Part shown: one piece after another, positions 36,697 to 48,134 of the stretch
Layout: each line of letters begins with the position of its first letter
Numbering within the stretch: position 1 is the first letter of the stretch
Position numbers and translations under genes: made by a program
The notes under the pieces: model-generated
Seen by the model: only the letters and a program-made list of their open reading frames with translations
What the model was told of the DNA's origin: nothing
Database searches by the model: none
DNA from: Rhynchosporium graminicola
Lineage: Eukaryota; Ascomycota; Leotiomycetes; Helotiales; Ploettnerulaceae
Direction: 5' to 3'
DNA length: 64,000 nt
Assembly (NCBI GenBank): GCA_900074885.1
Contig: FJUW01000048.1
Span: 434,001-498,000 of the forward strand

Positions 36697-38055
36697 ATGA
36701 ACCATTCGGCGATGGAAGACTCACCAAGAGCGTCTCGCACTTTGCAGGCAGATGGTCGTAACGAGGAAAAACCCGTCATGCTGGGTGAAAGCTTTCCAGC
36801 AACTCCTTCCTCGCCACGGTCAAATAAGCAACAAATCCCTTCGTGGCAGCCACAGACCCTGTACACACAGAGTGCTAACCCGCACGATTGGCACATTGAT
36901 GTAAGTCCGTCAGTCTCTGGATCTTGTTGTTAGACTAACAGCTAGTAGTGGCCGCTGCAGCTTACCCCAGTCTCCTGCTCTACTCCTATGTCATCAGCCT
37001 TCTCCGATATTTCGTACCACCAAGAGCGATCTCCGCATCAGATTCCTCTCCAGAATTCCGGGGGGTTCGCGCCTCACTATGACTATCTTCGATGTGCACA
37101 ACCTGGAATTATTCTGTCGCAGATTTCATCCCCCAGCTCTCCTAATACCCCCATACCACAACACGTCTACATATTTCCAGTTGCACAACAGCATAAGCCA
37201 ATGTTACAACTATTCACACCACATCCGCCTCACATGGTCGCAATTAATCAACCGCAATCTTTCATGTTCCCGCCCCCGACATCCACTTGTTCATCCAGTA
37301 GAGTAACCAGGCCAGAGGCTAGAAGGATAATTATAACCGGACTCCCTCCGACATCAACAGAGAAAGATCTACAAGAGCTTATCCAATCGGCATCATCAAC
37401 AGTCACGCCCACACTCGGTACCGTGCCTAATCCAAGCCAAGGATTACGGACTCATGACGGTCCGGATGGTACCAGGCATTATCTACAGCATTTGGAACTC
37501 GTGAGACACGTCAACGGTACTCCCAAAGGCCACGCATTCGCTGTCTTGGAGTCTTATGCCACCGCCAAGCCTACCATCGATGCTTTGAATGGGATCAGCT
37601 GGCGAGGGAGAAGGTTACGGGCACGCTTCGCCAAAGAAGGCGTGGAATCCAGAAATCGAGGTGTCAGGCAGGACCGGCGCTCAGAAGCTGTTTTCAATCG
37701 ATGGCAAATGGAATTCGAAGCCAGAGCATCCGGTGCCGCGAGTGACAGCGGAGAGAAATATGACCTGCGGAGCATGTCTCAAGGGCCTTTGTATCAGTAC
37801 ACCGGCAAAGACAACGCTACAGAATATCATTACCCGGTCGCCCAAATTTCGAATATCCAAACCGACTATCGCGACGACAGCGCTTCGTACTCTTCATCGC
37901 TAGCATCGCAGTCGAAGCGAGAAGAAAACATGTCGAGCGTGAGTAGTTTGAGTTTCGAGGGAGACGAAGAGATCTTGGATATAGTTACCGAAGATGTGAG
38001 GAGTCCAACACCCGTGGTAGTGGATGGGAGCTCTTTTGGTAAGATGCGTCGATAG
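36697..38055 (+). CDS. RRM-type RNA-binding protein
   Basis: Two exons (36697-36900 and 36949-38055) are joined by a 48-bp phase-0 intron (GTAAGT donor, GACTAAC branch), giving 436 residues. One RRM lies at about residues 193-296. RNP2 reads IIITGL and RNP1 reads KGHAFAVLE. The loop between them is longer than usual. The 190-residue N-terminal part is rich in Pro, Ser and Gln; the tail is acidic and Ser-rich. This suggests an mRNA-binding regulator; target and location cannot be told. The start is uncertain: an upstream exon 36539-36643 joins in frame through an intron at 36644-36684 (GTAAGT...TTTGACAG) and would add 39 residues. I used ATG 36697 as the conservative start. Confidence 0.8.
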
Positions 38056-38058
38056 ATT

Positions 38059-38060
<2 letters not shown>

Positions 38061-38092
<32 letters not shown>
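38061..38092 (+). repeat. (GT)16 microsatellite
   Basis: Sixteen uninterrupted GT units begin five bases after the stop codon of the RRM gene, so they lie in its 3' UTR. Confidence 0.97.
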
Positions 38093-38094
<2 letters not shown>

Positions 38095-40250
38095 ATGCGC
38101 GGGCTCGAGGGTATCGGCCTTTTGTTTCGGAACAACATTTGGCACAGAAGCGAGAGCATCAAGTTTGTTTGAAAATTCTGGATTATACACGTCGATTTAG
38201 TCTGACCATTCATCTCTGATATATTATCTATCATGACCATCAGCTTCCTGCTCCACAGAGTCTATAGCTCAACTTCAAGTGACTTCTACACTATAACACA
38301 CTTCCGATTGCTGATAATATATCAAATGACGATTAATGATGATATTACAACAATAGAACCAATTAGGGCGAACTTGGCGGAGCTGAATCTAATTTAATAA
38401 TTTCATTTCATCTCTCTTAGTCACCACATACGCTGTTGGCGGTAAATCTTATACTGCCTTCCAACAAAACCTTTAGCGTCAGAGCGCGCGCTCGCTAGCT
38501 AGCTTTGTTGTCAATACCCGTCTTGAAGCGAGCAAATTCTCCCTACTTGGACCTCGATTCGCAAGTCTATTGTCTTCGAAATCTCAAATATTTGAACGAG
38601 AGATCAGCGATATTCGAGCATATCTAGCCCCCAACAGCAAAGTCTACCTCTTTCCCGCGTCAGGCGTAGCCACCGCGCGTGTAGAAGACGTCCACGACCA
38701 CCACCACCACGACGATCACGACGAGCAGTAGTTCAGTTTGAACTCCGAAATAACCCGCACGTCGCGAACACGGCTCCGACTCTTGCTACTCATCTTATAT
38801 CAAATGTGTGTGCGTTTAGTATAGCAGTAGCTACTGTACCCAGGGTGATAGTACAAGGTCCACTCATCGAGCTCCATCCTAATCTAGCACTTCATCTGTC
38901 GCAACCCTCCTAACTCGATAAATTCCCCATGTTCGCAAGGCTTTTCCTGGAGCTACAGCGACTGATCTAGGAGGAGTGCGCGAAAATTCCTCGTTGCATT
39001 GGACTCGGAGTTTATGGTCGTACTCACCGCGATGACCTAGAATGGTGTATCAATGACTGGCCCTCCGAGAATCGACGCTGAGAAGATTGAGAATAAGGTC
39101 CATGCCGATGCTCATCAAACGTAAATGCTACCATTATTGGATCTTTAGAGACGACCGCGACAACAACTTCATGTTTGGTGAGGCGTGCGATGATTTTTCC
39201 GGGGGTATATCTTTCAACATAATTTGGTAAGTGCCGGGATCCTATCGGACACAGAAGCTATAGTTCAACAATTCTCTAGATCTTGACTCCTTAGTAATTG
39301 GGTCCTTGAAAAGGCTGAGTACTTGGTGGGCACTTCTTGAAATGGAATGGCATTTCTGTTCCTTAGCTTGCATACGAGTCGGCGTTAGGATTTTGCATAT
39401 CTTTCAATCTTTGATATCGTCATGGTTTTATTTTTTTGCTGCATTTGCGCAATGGTTACTTTTGGTCCTGGATCAGATAGAACAGCCGGCCAAAAATGAA
39501 TTGAGGACACTTGCATTCTCCTGGCTCAAGTGATTTGTCAGCTGATAATGTCATTTCTTTATCATATAAGTGCCTTCGTAGCTCTCCAAAACTCAAGTGG
39601 GTGTACAGATGTCAGTCGCAGGCCTTCCCAAAACCGGACTCGTGTCACCAAGCCGGACCGAGCCGACTTTTGTTGATGATCACCAGGCCACGGATGCGGC
39701 TGTTAGATCCATGTTGTGATACCCCAGCATCTTAAACCTCACTCCGTCCCATAGCATCAAGTCGAAACACTCATAAGCTCCTAGGATGCTTGAGCCGAGG
39801 ATACAAGAGACGGCATAGATATCTTTCCTGCGATCTATTACGAAATCCGATCAGATACAGGCACCCAGCATGCTTAGCTGTCATCTATGATGGACACGCG
39901 ACTATTTCGAAATAACTTGAGGTTGATGTTACACATAACACAAATGTTACTCTGACAAGCCGTAATTTGAAACCTCAACTTTTAAATAAGTACGACTTGA
40001 AAAGCCCTGTTGGAAATTCGGCTTCCAGAGCAGAAATCAAACAGTTCAGATTTCCATCAACAATGGCAGTACTGAAGAAGCAGGCGTCCTTTCCGTTTCC
40101 GTCCAACATAACGGGTGTTACCTCAATCATGCGTCCACCCGTTTTTCCTTTTCACAAAAGAAAACCTCAATTTCCGCTATCTCGAGTCTGTACTTCTTTG
40201 CCTTCAAGATCGCCGAGTCTCTACCTTCATCTTCTCGACATCCACTCGTT
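38093..40250. other. intergenic, no supported gene
   Basis: Both strands have only short frames with no recognisable domain. The last few hundred bases before 40251 become CT-rich (for example CTACCTTCATCTTCTCGACA), as expected of a fungal promoter and 5' UTR for the downstream gene. Confidence 0.5.
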
Positions 40251-41738
40251 ATGATTTCCTCTCGCCTTGATCTTAGCCGTCAACGCCAGCGATGTTTCTT
40301 GATATCTTTGATTCTTACTCTCTTCATTATAAGCTGGAGCACAGTCCTCTTTCCTGCGCAAACTACGAAGCCTATCAAGCATGTCATCATTCCCTACGCA
40401 AAATCATTGCTCCACGGTGTCACAGCCGAGGATGATATCCCGACACAAGACCTCTCACACATTGCTCAACATGTTGGTTCACCAACATTTGAATATGCCC
40501 GCCGAGTAATTCGAACCCATTGCACTCCTATAGGAGAAGCAAGACCATCATTGACTCATAAAGACGAGCCACTGCTAGCCAAGTTCCAGCTTCTTAACAA
40601 AGATAATCTGACACAGATTTCTTTGCCCAGCCTACCTGAATTAAAATTGAACGTACCACTTTCGCACCAAATCGACAGCTCAATACTCTCGTTTGGAATA
40701 TCCACTAAGCTCACACGTCTGCATTACGCCTTACCTCAACTCCAGCACTGGCTTGCAAACTCGAATGCACAACTCCACGTTTCGATTCCAATCGATGCAA
40801 CCCTGTCCCCATCCGACGCCATCGAGGAAGCAGAATCTCAATTCCAATCCTTGAACATAAATCTTAACATCCATACCAGTCCTTTCCCCTTTGCGAAATC
40901 ATATTTCAATCTCATTAGAACCCTCTATGAGACACGCACCCCAAGCACAAAATGGCTCATCCTGGTCGACGACGACACATTCATTCCTTCTTTACCCTAC
41001 CTCATGCATCACCTCACAACTCAATACGACTCTTCAACCGAGCTTCTCATCGCAGCCCTGTCTGATAGTCTCACCCAAATTCGGGAACTAGGACTAATAC
41101 CTTTCGGCGGGGGCGGCATATTCATTTCCGTTCCTTTAGCAGCCTCTCTTCTCGTTCCCGAGATCTGGGATGCGTGTGTCGCACTTCCGAATGACCAAGG
41201 CGATCAGATTGTCAACGAGTGCTTGAACGCACATTCTCACGTTCGGCCAACATTCGATAACGGTCTGCAGCAAATGGACATCAGAGGCGATGCTTCAGGC
41301 TATTTCGAAAGTGGCCGAAGGATGCTAACAGTTCACCATTGGCGCACATGGTATGAAGTTAATGTTCCTCTCGCCAGTAACGTGAGCAGAGCGTGCGGCT
41401 TCGAATGTGTCTTTCAGCGCTGGGTTTTCAATGATGATTTTGTGCTGAGTAATGGGTTTTCAGTGGCAGAGTATACGGAGGGTTTTGACGAAGTTCTGGA
41501 TCTGGAGAAGGTGGAGAAGACGTGGGATGGAGATGCTAGGAATTTTGCGCATCATGTCGGGCCATTGAGGGATCCGGTGAAGAAAGGAAAAAAGAGGTCG
41601 GCGAGATTGGTGGAAGCTAGTGTTTTGGATGGATTAGGTGTACAGCAGATTTATATTGAGCGAGTAAAGAGTGGAGAGAATGGAGAAAGGGTGGAGGGGG
41701 ACGTTGATCGAGTTGTGGAGTTGCTCTGGCTGTTTTGA
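40251..41738 (+). CDS. GT31-like (fringe/beta-3-glycosyltransferase) type II membrane glycosyltransferase
   Basis: A single exon encodes 495 residues. A short basic N-terminus (RLDLSRQRQR) precedes one membrane segment at about residues 15-35, a signal anchor typical of Golgi type II enzymes. The metal and nucleotide-sugar binding motif is DDD at residues 240-242 within WLILVDDDTF, followed by FGGGGIFISVPLA, the layout seen in fungal GT31/fringe-like proteins. A later conserved part reads VHHWRTWYEV, with two Cys near SRACGFECVF. The family transfers a sugar in beta-1,3 linkage onto glycans; donor and acceptor here are unknown. Length is normal for the fungal family. It starts at the only ATG in frame before the anchor. 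Confidence 0.88.
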   Translation: MISSRLDLSRQRQRCFLISLILTLFIISWSTVLFPAQTTKPIKHVIIPYAKSLLHGVTAEDDIPTQDLSHIAQHVGSPTFEYARRVIRTHCTPIGEARPSLTHKDEPLLAKFQLLNKDNLTQISLPSLPELKLNVPLSHQIDSSILSFGISTKLTRLHYALPQLQHWLANSNAQLHVSIPIDATLSPSDAIEEAESQFQSLNINLNIHTSPFPFAKSYFNLIRTLYETRTPSTKWLILVDDDTFIPSLPYLMHHLTTQYDSSTELLIAALSDSLTQIRELGLIPFGGGGIFISVPLAASLLVPEIWDACVALPNDQGDQIVNECLNAHSHVRPTFDNGLQQMDIRGDASGYFESGRRMLTVHHWRTWYEVNVPLASNVSRACGFECVFQRWVFNDDFVLSNGFSVAEYTEGFDEVLDLEKVEKTWDGDARNFAHHVGPLRDPVKKGKKRSARLVEASVLDGLGVQQIYIERVKSGENGERVEGDVDRVVELLWLF

Positions 41739-42842
41739 GATTCTTTGATGCCAGTGGTTAAATGAGAGCACGCCGGAAGAGTAATTCAGAAAGGTTGGTA
41801 TTTTGCCTGATCTTCACACGTAATATTCAAGAAACGCGCGGCAGATTTATAGCATAGATAATCTTGAGTATCGAATCGGTTCAGGACTTGCAAGTATTTT
41901 ACACTGAGCTCATTTCCTGTAATTTTTTCATAATTTTATTGGAAAGACGCAGTTTGGATTCGTGCCAGACAAATGAAATTGAAGGGAGAGGAGTGTATGT
42001 AAAACCAAGATCGTGGTTTCAGGTACAAAAGTGAATCTGTAAATAATTTCATCCAAAGTTTTCATGAAATTGGGAAGGTTCAACTTGTAATCTTTCTGTC
42101 GCAATTTATAAAATTTGTAGGGAATCGAGACATTTGGAAACAAGTACATGTGGTACATTCTTTTTAGAGAATCCATCATTTCTCTCTGCCTCGAGCAAGA
42201 GTAATTGACACGGTGAACTCATAAATGAAGACCTCTCAAAACCTCACTGATGGTGGCTTATCTTCCCAAAATTACACTTATCATCATCCATTTTCAGACC
42301 ACGAAGTTTCAATGCTGATCTTAGCTTCCCAAGGTTGGGAAACCTGACATAATCTGCTGACTGAGGTTGACCGTTTGCTTCGCCGTGATCCGAAAGGCAA
42401 CAGCAGCAGGATGCATTGGGCTGTTCGCTGAAGCGAATCGACTTGGAAGTATGTTCGAATGTGCCTCCAGGAGAATTAAACAACTGAAAATCTACTATGA
42501 ATGGTCCAAGGTGCAGGTGTTATGAACTTTTGAATCGATGCGTTAATGTAGCTGCTGAGATCTTCAAAATTTCATCAAATTTCATCACGTCTGAGGGGGC
42601 TGTGTCACTCTGATAGTTGGAAGACAGACTTTTGCGTAAATCATGGATTGGATCGGAGGATCTACGCAGTTTCCCAGTGGATCCCTGCGCGATCGACCAG
42701 AATATCTGAGAGACTCAATGCCAGGTAGAAATTGAGATGCAATTCCCTCCCCATAAACCAAAAGCTTCGCCAGTGCATAAATATCAAATGACCACTCAGA
42801 TGCTGACCTAGAAGACCAGACGAGGTGTCAAAGCCTTCAGCT
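41739..42842. other. intergenic, no supported gene
   Basis: Minus-strand open stretches at 42179-41928 and 42483-42244 exist. The second begins without ATG after a TTTTCAG acceptor-like site and reads a CCCC cluster, so it could be an exon. I found no partner exon or domain. Confidence 0.4.
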
Positions 42843-43572
42843 TTATCCACACAGGAACGGAGCTCGGAACGCGTACCACAGTCGGCCCGGCCAATTCGAT
42901 TGAAGGACGATACTGTCTGTTTGAGCAGGCCAATGTTGAGTAGCCTTGTTCAATGGATTTTTGTTATAGTGAGAACCATACCCTTTAGTATGCGTTAGCT
43001 TTCAAGCTCAAAATATTTTGAAGCTGCCTTAAACAAAGGTGAGACGTGGAACAGTAAGTCTTCAGAGTAGATCTTGAATACTTACAAAGCTTGACGCCAG
43101 ATTTATTATATGGGCTCCATTTGCGATCAATGTTTACATCGACAAACATTGGGAGCTCCGATGACATGGAGTATCTGTCCGCCATTTCGGCACGAGTGAC
43201 ACGCTTGTTGCCGACCTCACGACACATGTTATCGTAAACCCACATATAGCCACGGCCATCATCGTTGCTTTGAAGAAAAGTCACGATACACATGGATCTA
43301 TCGTCTGACTTGGGGACGCAGAAGGTGTAGTATATGTCGCGAGCGCCCATTTCGATGAAAATCGATTGAGGTTCACCAGGAACCCAGGTAGTAGTCGTAC
43401 TGTTGAGGGGTGCGAGGATGGCAGATGTACCGGAGATGTCGCTGGCTGAGTTGATGAGGATTTCATCGAGGGTGATTTCGCCAACTGCGGTGGGGGCAGA
43501 GTTGACAATAGTGGCCATGGTGAAGAGGAGGACCATAAGAAGCAAGAGGGTCTTCATCATTGTGTTTGACAT
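42843..43572 (-). CDS. small secreted four-cysteine protein, family member 1 (SSP1)
   Basis: Exons 43572-43086 and 42982-42843 join through a 103-bp phase-1 intron (GTAAGT donor, GCTAAC branch, ACTAAAG acceptor), giving 208 residues. Residues 1-26 are a signal peptide (MSNTMMKTLLLLMVLLF..., cleavage near NSA). The mature part holds WVPGE, CVP, MC, WVYDNMC, then SSELPMFVD, KLWYGSHY spanning the splice, and APFLCG just before the stop. The four conserved Cys probably form two disulfides. I chose ATG 43572 because the longer upstream frame lacks a signal peptide. The exon 2 reading was fixed by agreement with member 4. Function unknown; secretion plus tandem expansion suggests an effector-like or surface role, which is inference. 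Confidence 0.82.
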
Positions 43573-43923
43573 TTTGGAGATGGAGATAATGTGTGTGGGG
43601 TTGTGAGTGTAACGTCGCTGTGCTTTGAGATCCTTGATGAGGTATCTTGAAGATGTGCTCACTGGGGAGTGTGTATATGGAAGGGTTCTCGAAGCAGTCG
43701 GTTGCATTGCTTTTATAGAACATGAGAAGCAAGGAGGGGCAGCATAAATCACGAGCTAAGATTCATTCACTGTGAGTAGATTGATTTAAAAAGTCGTGCT
43801 CCTGTTGTGGAAGTGAAGACAGAATAACTATTAGAGTCAAGCGTCAGCAATTCAATCACAAATTTCATCTTTGATGTTTACTTTCACTTGTAAGTGCCTT
43901 TTCCACCTTCAGAGTATAAGCAG
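43573..43923. other. spacer between family members 1 and 2
   Basis: This is the upstream region of SSP1 and downstream region of SSP2. No coding or repeat signal seen. Confidence 0.5.
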
Positions 43924-44427
43924 TCAAATGATAGTGTAAAAGATCATTGTTTTAGGTGCTAATGATTTTTTGTCCCTAGCATAAAGCTTTCCAAGTCCCA
44001 GCATTATGTAGTAGATATACAGTGAACGTTCTGTGAGGCTCAAATAACTTGTCACTACTGAGCACCATTGAATCATGAATCGCTCGTTACACAAATTGTC
44101 GTAAAGCAAAATAATGCCCCAGCCGCCCCAGTCACTCTTTTCAATATAGGCTAATTGGCACATCACCCCTAGAATTTTGTTGGGCTTACATGTAACAAGG
44201 CTAAATTGCTGGGATGCCAAATGGCCATTGCCAATGTGCGTCTCTCCGGCCTCTAGCACGGTGAGAAAAAATTCTCCAGGCTGCCAGCGAGCCGAGACAG
44301 ATTTCATGGAAGTTATGTCAGCAGTGTGATTTTCGTGTCCGCTGTCGAAGTGGTCAAGTGTGGTAGCTGGGGCCGAGCTGGCTATGGAAATGATGGAGAG
44401 AAATAGTAGAGTAAATCGCGCCAACAT
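43924..44427 (-). CDS. small secreted protein, family member 2 (SSP2), C-terminally shortened
   Basis: A single open frame of 167 residues. The signal peptide ends near ASSA at residue 19. The family pattern is clear: WQPGE, TCKP, VMC, YIEKSDWGGWG, LLYDNLC. After that the similarity fades (SLTERSLYIYYI can be aligned to SLSSELPMYVDF of member 3), and the frame stops about 40 residues early, without the SHYSQPF block or the fourth Cys. It contains no family-type intron. It may be a shortened but functional protein, or an early decay product. Confidence 0.68.
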   Translation of the reverse strand: MLARFTLLFLSIISIASSAPATTLDHFDSGHENHTADITSMKSVSARWQPGEFFLTVLEAGETHIGNGHLASQQFSLVTCKPNKILGVMCQLAYIEKSDWGGWGIILLYDNLCNERFMIQWCSVVTSYLSLTERSLYIYYIMLGLGKLYARDKKSLAPKTMIFYTII

Positions 44428-45953
44428 AGTTATGGTGATATACTCTTTGTGGGTAGACCTCAGTATGTGCGTTTGATCGGGCTTGATATGTGTTTAGTAA
44501 CGAAAGAAAGAAGGGTAGCTACAAAGTCTAGATATATGCTGCGAAAATGAGCAGTGATTCAACTCGGCATTCTTATTCACCCTGTGGCGCTTCCCTGGGG
44601 ACTGACTCATGTCGCGATATTGTCACTGTGCTGAATTGAATGTGTCATTAATCTTCCCGGAACTCTGGAGAGTATTGGGGAGCAAATTGAATAGATCTTT
44701 CAAAAATTCAATAAGTCGTGTTGCTATTGCGCTTATTCCTCGCACTAGATGATATTAGCTCTGTTAGTACAGCTAGTTTCCATGATATTGCCGGTCTGCT
44801 CAGCACACGAAGGGGCCAAAATTCAGATGCATCATTGAAAACTCAGCCTAGACAACATTCAGAGCCATGAGTTATTAAATCCATTTTGTAGCCGTTTGAT
44901 AAATTCAATCATATTTGGCCAAAGTTGCCCAATAAATTAGATAAAGGGTGATACCTCTCCATGCGCCCGGGAAACTGCAGATTTTTGTCAAGCGAGAACA
45001 CAAAAATTGTTTCCTAGAAGCATCTATTTCTCAATCAAACACCTCAGAATTTCTGTTAAAGATATGATAGATGAGTAAAGTAGTATCCCTGGTTCTCTCA
45101 AACAAGTTTTAGAGTTTTGAAAATTAGGATATAGGTGAGATTCGCTGGTAGTACTGCGGTTTGCTAGCTTGCCCCTAATCGGCAGCTTCCCATCCAGGTG
45201 GAGAGGATACTTCCAGTTGTTTTGGCTCGCTTAGCTAGCGTCTTGGCCATCGTTGACATTCGAGGTTTGGCAAATTCGTTGAATATTATCTGGCCTAGCC
45301 TGAAATTAAGACCAGCTGCTGTTGTATGGAGTGAAAATAGCAGAAGTCTTGAAATTTTTCTTTCGCGGGAAGAGAGGCTGAGGTCATGACCGATGATAGT
45401 TTCGCCAAATGCGGTAGGCGCAGAGTTGGTAAGAGGGGCGAAGGTAGAAAAGAGGACTATTGATTTTGGGCTCGGGAGCTCTGACTATCATAGCCTAAAC
45501 GAAACAATTTCTCTGTCGAGTGTGTGAGTGGGATTATATGGGAGCAGTCGTGTTGGCTTATGGAACACGAGAAAAGCTAGGCTAGGACATCATGAGTGTG
45601 GCTTCTCTCAGTCAAATACATCCATCCAGAAATGAGTATCAAGAATTGAATTAGAAAACTTACGTCTACTGCAACTGCTGCAGGTGTTCTCAATTGTCTT
45701 GCTTGGCCATCTTTATGTATTAAATGTGTTTATCTTCGTAAAATACCAAATAATGCTTTTGACCAAAAAAATATAATACATAATTGATTTTGTTTCAACT
45801 TATTTCAGAAAAATTATTGGTACTCAAATTCCCGGTTTCATCTCCAACTTCGATTAGCAGGGTTTGAGATCTAAGTCCACTCAGGCTGCGAGCAGTCGCA
45901 ACTTTGTTTGAAAATCCATTGTCTCAACAACTAGCTATTCCCTACAAGAGCTC
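44428..45953. other. spacer with a relic of a further family member
   Basis: It contains the SSP2 upstream region with a segment shared with the SSP3 upstream region (near 44600-44620), and the relic listed at 45380-45462. Otherwise no gene is supported. Confidence 0.6.
45380..45462 (-). pseudogene. relic of a sixth secreted-family gene (signal-peptide region)
   Basis: Read on the minus strand this gives VLFSTFAPLTNSAPTAFGET, which matches the end of the signal peptide and start of the mature part of member 1 (VLLFTMATIVNSAPTAVGEI). The reading degrades after about 30 residues and has no start codon in frame, so it is a fragment of a dead tandem copy. Confidence 0.65.
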
Positions 45954-46878
45954 TCACCAGTCCTTGTCTTTTTCATTTGGGCCTCCGTGGCACTGAAATG
46001 GAACTACGAATGCATCATAAACCTGTCCTGGGTCGGCAATGGACTGGAGACGACCTCTCCAGAGGCGGTCCGACCACCAAGGATATGTCATCTTGATGAA
46101 AGGTTGTGTGTGGTAAGTACTAAAAAAGCATGTCAGTGCTAGTGGATGCTTTGATGGAAGACCGAATTCTTGAAGAAAAAAAAAGGCTAGGATTGAAGTG
46201 TCGGATGATGTCAGGTTGTGGGGAATGAGTGTAAGCAATACTGATGAACATACTGATACCAAATCTCGACACCCTTGTCCATTGTGCCCGTCCATTTTTT
46301 TTGTGATCTTGAAGTCGACATACATTGGCAGCTATCGTGGAGATCAGTCTTTAATACTCTAACCGTCCAGCCATTGTGTACGTTAAGCCAGCCGCTTCGG
46401 CCGAACAGCCTTGGACTTCCACTTACTTCAGAGGACAAAGACCATCTACCCGCAAGCCACTGGATACTAAATATCAGTAAATTACAGAAGAATTTAAGGA
46501 GCCTTTATCATTGCCGATTACCTTTCGATCAACATGACTATTGTAGCCGATCCGACGGCACCAATTGTCGTAAAGAATGACCATACCCCAATGTCCCCAA
46601 CTGCTTTTCTCGATATAAGTGAGTTGACACATGGTCCATCTATTTATATCGGGAGTACAGCTATTGAAAGCTAGTCGTGGCTCAAGTGAGGTGCTAACTG
46701 GTAAGCCAGGCTCCGAGCGAGAAGAGATGGATCCCACTGCAGCAATACCGGCAGTGTGGTTAGTGAGACTGCTGTCGAGATTACCAACAGTGGTAGCTAG
46801 CAACGAGTTGAATATGGAGATGATGGAGAGAAGAAATATGTTGAGTAGCGATGGCATCGACGTGGTGGTGGTGTGCAT
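45954..46878 (-). pseudogene. secreted protein family member 3 (SSP3) with a single-base frameshift
   Basis: Exon pieces 46878-46522, 46459-46427, 46331-46254 and 46119-45954 are separated by three introns (62, 95 and 134 bp; donors GTAATC, GTAAGT, GTATGT). A signal peptide starts at ATG 46878 or 46857. Family blocks: SCTP, TMC, YIEKSSWGHWG, ILYDNWC, RWSLSSELPMYVD, EIWY, YHTQPF, PFQC. The frame holds except at a run of eight A (46295-46302 on the minus strand), where one base too many separates the N-terminal and C-terminal family blocks. Without it the length would equal the other members. It is either a young pseudogene or a sequencing error in a homopolymer. Confidence 0.75.
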
Positions 46879-48134
46879 TTCGGAGGTGTTGATTAGTTGG
46901 CTTTGAGTAGTTTGGTTAGTGCGTTTTGGAAGCAGGGAAGAAGGAGTTTCAGCAAGAGGTCTAAACATATGTTGAGGTGATCATCAGTAATTCAAATGAA
47001 GTACTACATGGGTTTCTTGACTTTATCAGTCACTGTCTCATCATTTCCGCCGAATTTCATGACAGACTGACTCACGTCGCAGTATTTTACTATGGCAAAA
47101 TAACTGGACACTCAACCGCCCTGGAGACATGATTATGTTTCAATACACGTTGCAAGTCATTAATGTATCAAGCAAGTATCAATTAGTCAAAGAATATATT
47201 TACCACTGCGATCAGTTACCGTACTCGATGACATTCACTTTTGCAGCCTCGCTGGGTTTCATGCTGTCTCCGAGTTGCTCAGTCACAAAGGACAAAGCTC
47301 AAGTACACCTTCAAAAAGCTCGCCCAGATAATATTGAGAACCATTCAGCATTATGTAGCTGTTCCGTTGGATTGATCAACCAGCCAAAGTCGTGGAAGAT
47401 TTAGGATTCAGGGGAAGCTTGTTTTGGTTCGCTTAGCTCCCTAGCGTCTTGGCCATTATAAAATTTATCTCCCTATCGACGTCAGGAAAAGGAGGTCGAT
47501 TCTGGCGAAGCTGATAGTACTTGAGAAAGCAAAAAGAGGTGCGAATTTAATTTTGATTTCCTTTCGACTCGAAATCTTGCATGATTTTTGTCAAAGATAA
47601 TGACAATCAAGTAAATTTCTAACTGCTTTCGTGACGTTGATATTATCCTACTGTATCGCAGGAAGTCCAGTCTAGCTTGTATCAACCATTCTTTTCTGGC
47701 AGAGATAGTCCCCAAGGTAGTTGAAAGCCTATTGTTATAACCAACGCTGTGCGGAAGTAACTGAAACTTATTAGATGTACCAAAGGCTTTGTGCTTCATA
47801 CAGTATGAGATCTATTAGTCATGTGACATATGTGCCCATTCACAGGATTTTGAGGAGTCATCCGCGGTCGTCTATATTTTGGAAGGGTTTATGAGTGATG
47901 TTCAATATCTTATTTTATGCTACTGGTATGTGGTTCTAATCCGCAATGCCAATTAGAACACTCATCAAAACAACAATTTCTTTCGGGGTAAGCCCGGCGT
48001 GACTGCCATTATGTTTCTACAAATACAAGCTTTAACCAGTCTCTCATTGAACCATTCCTATGGACGCAACGACACCGCGAAAACCAATATGCTCTCAGAT
48101 ACAAGAAATCATCCACTATCCTATTCAAATCCTC
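46879..48134. other. spacer between SSP3 and SSP4
   Basis: It holds the SSP3 upstream region, with ACTGACTCACGTCGC near 47066-47080 resembling the SSP2 upstream region. A 35-bp segment (47419-47456) is almost the same as 45217-45250, evidence of segmental duplication. No gene is supported. Confidence 0.55.
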
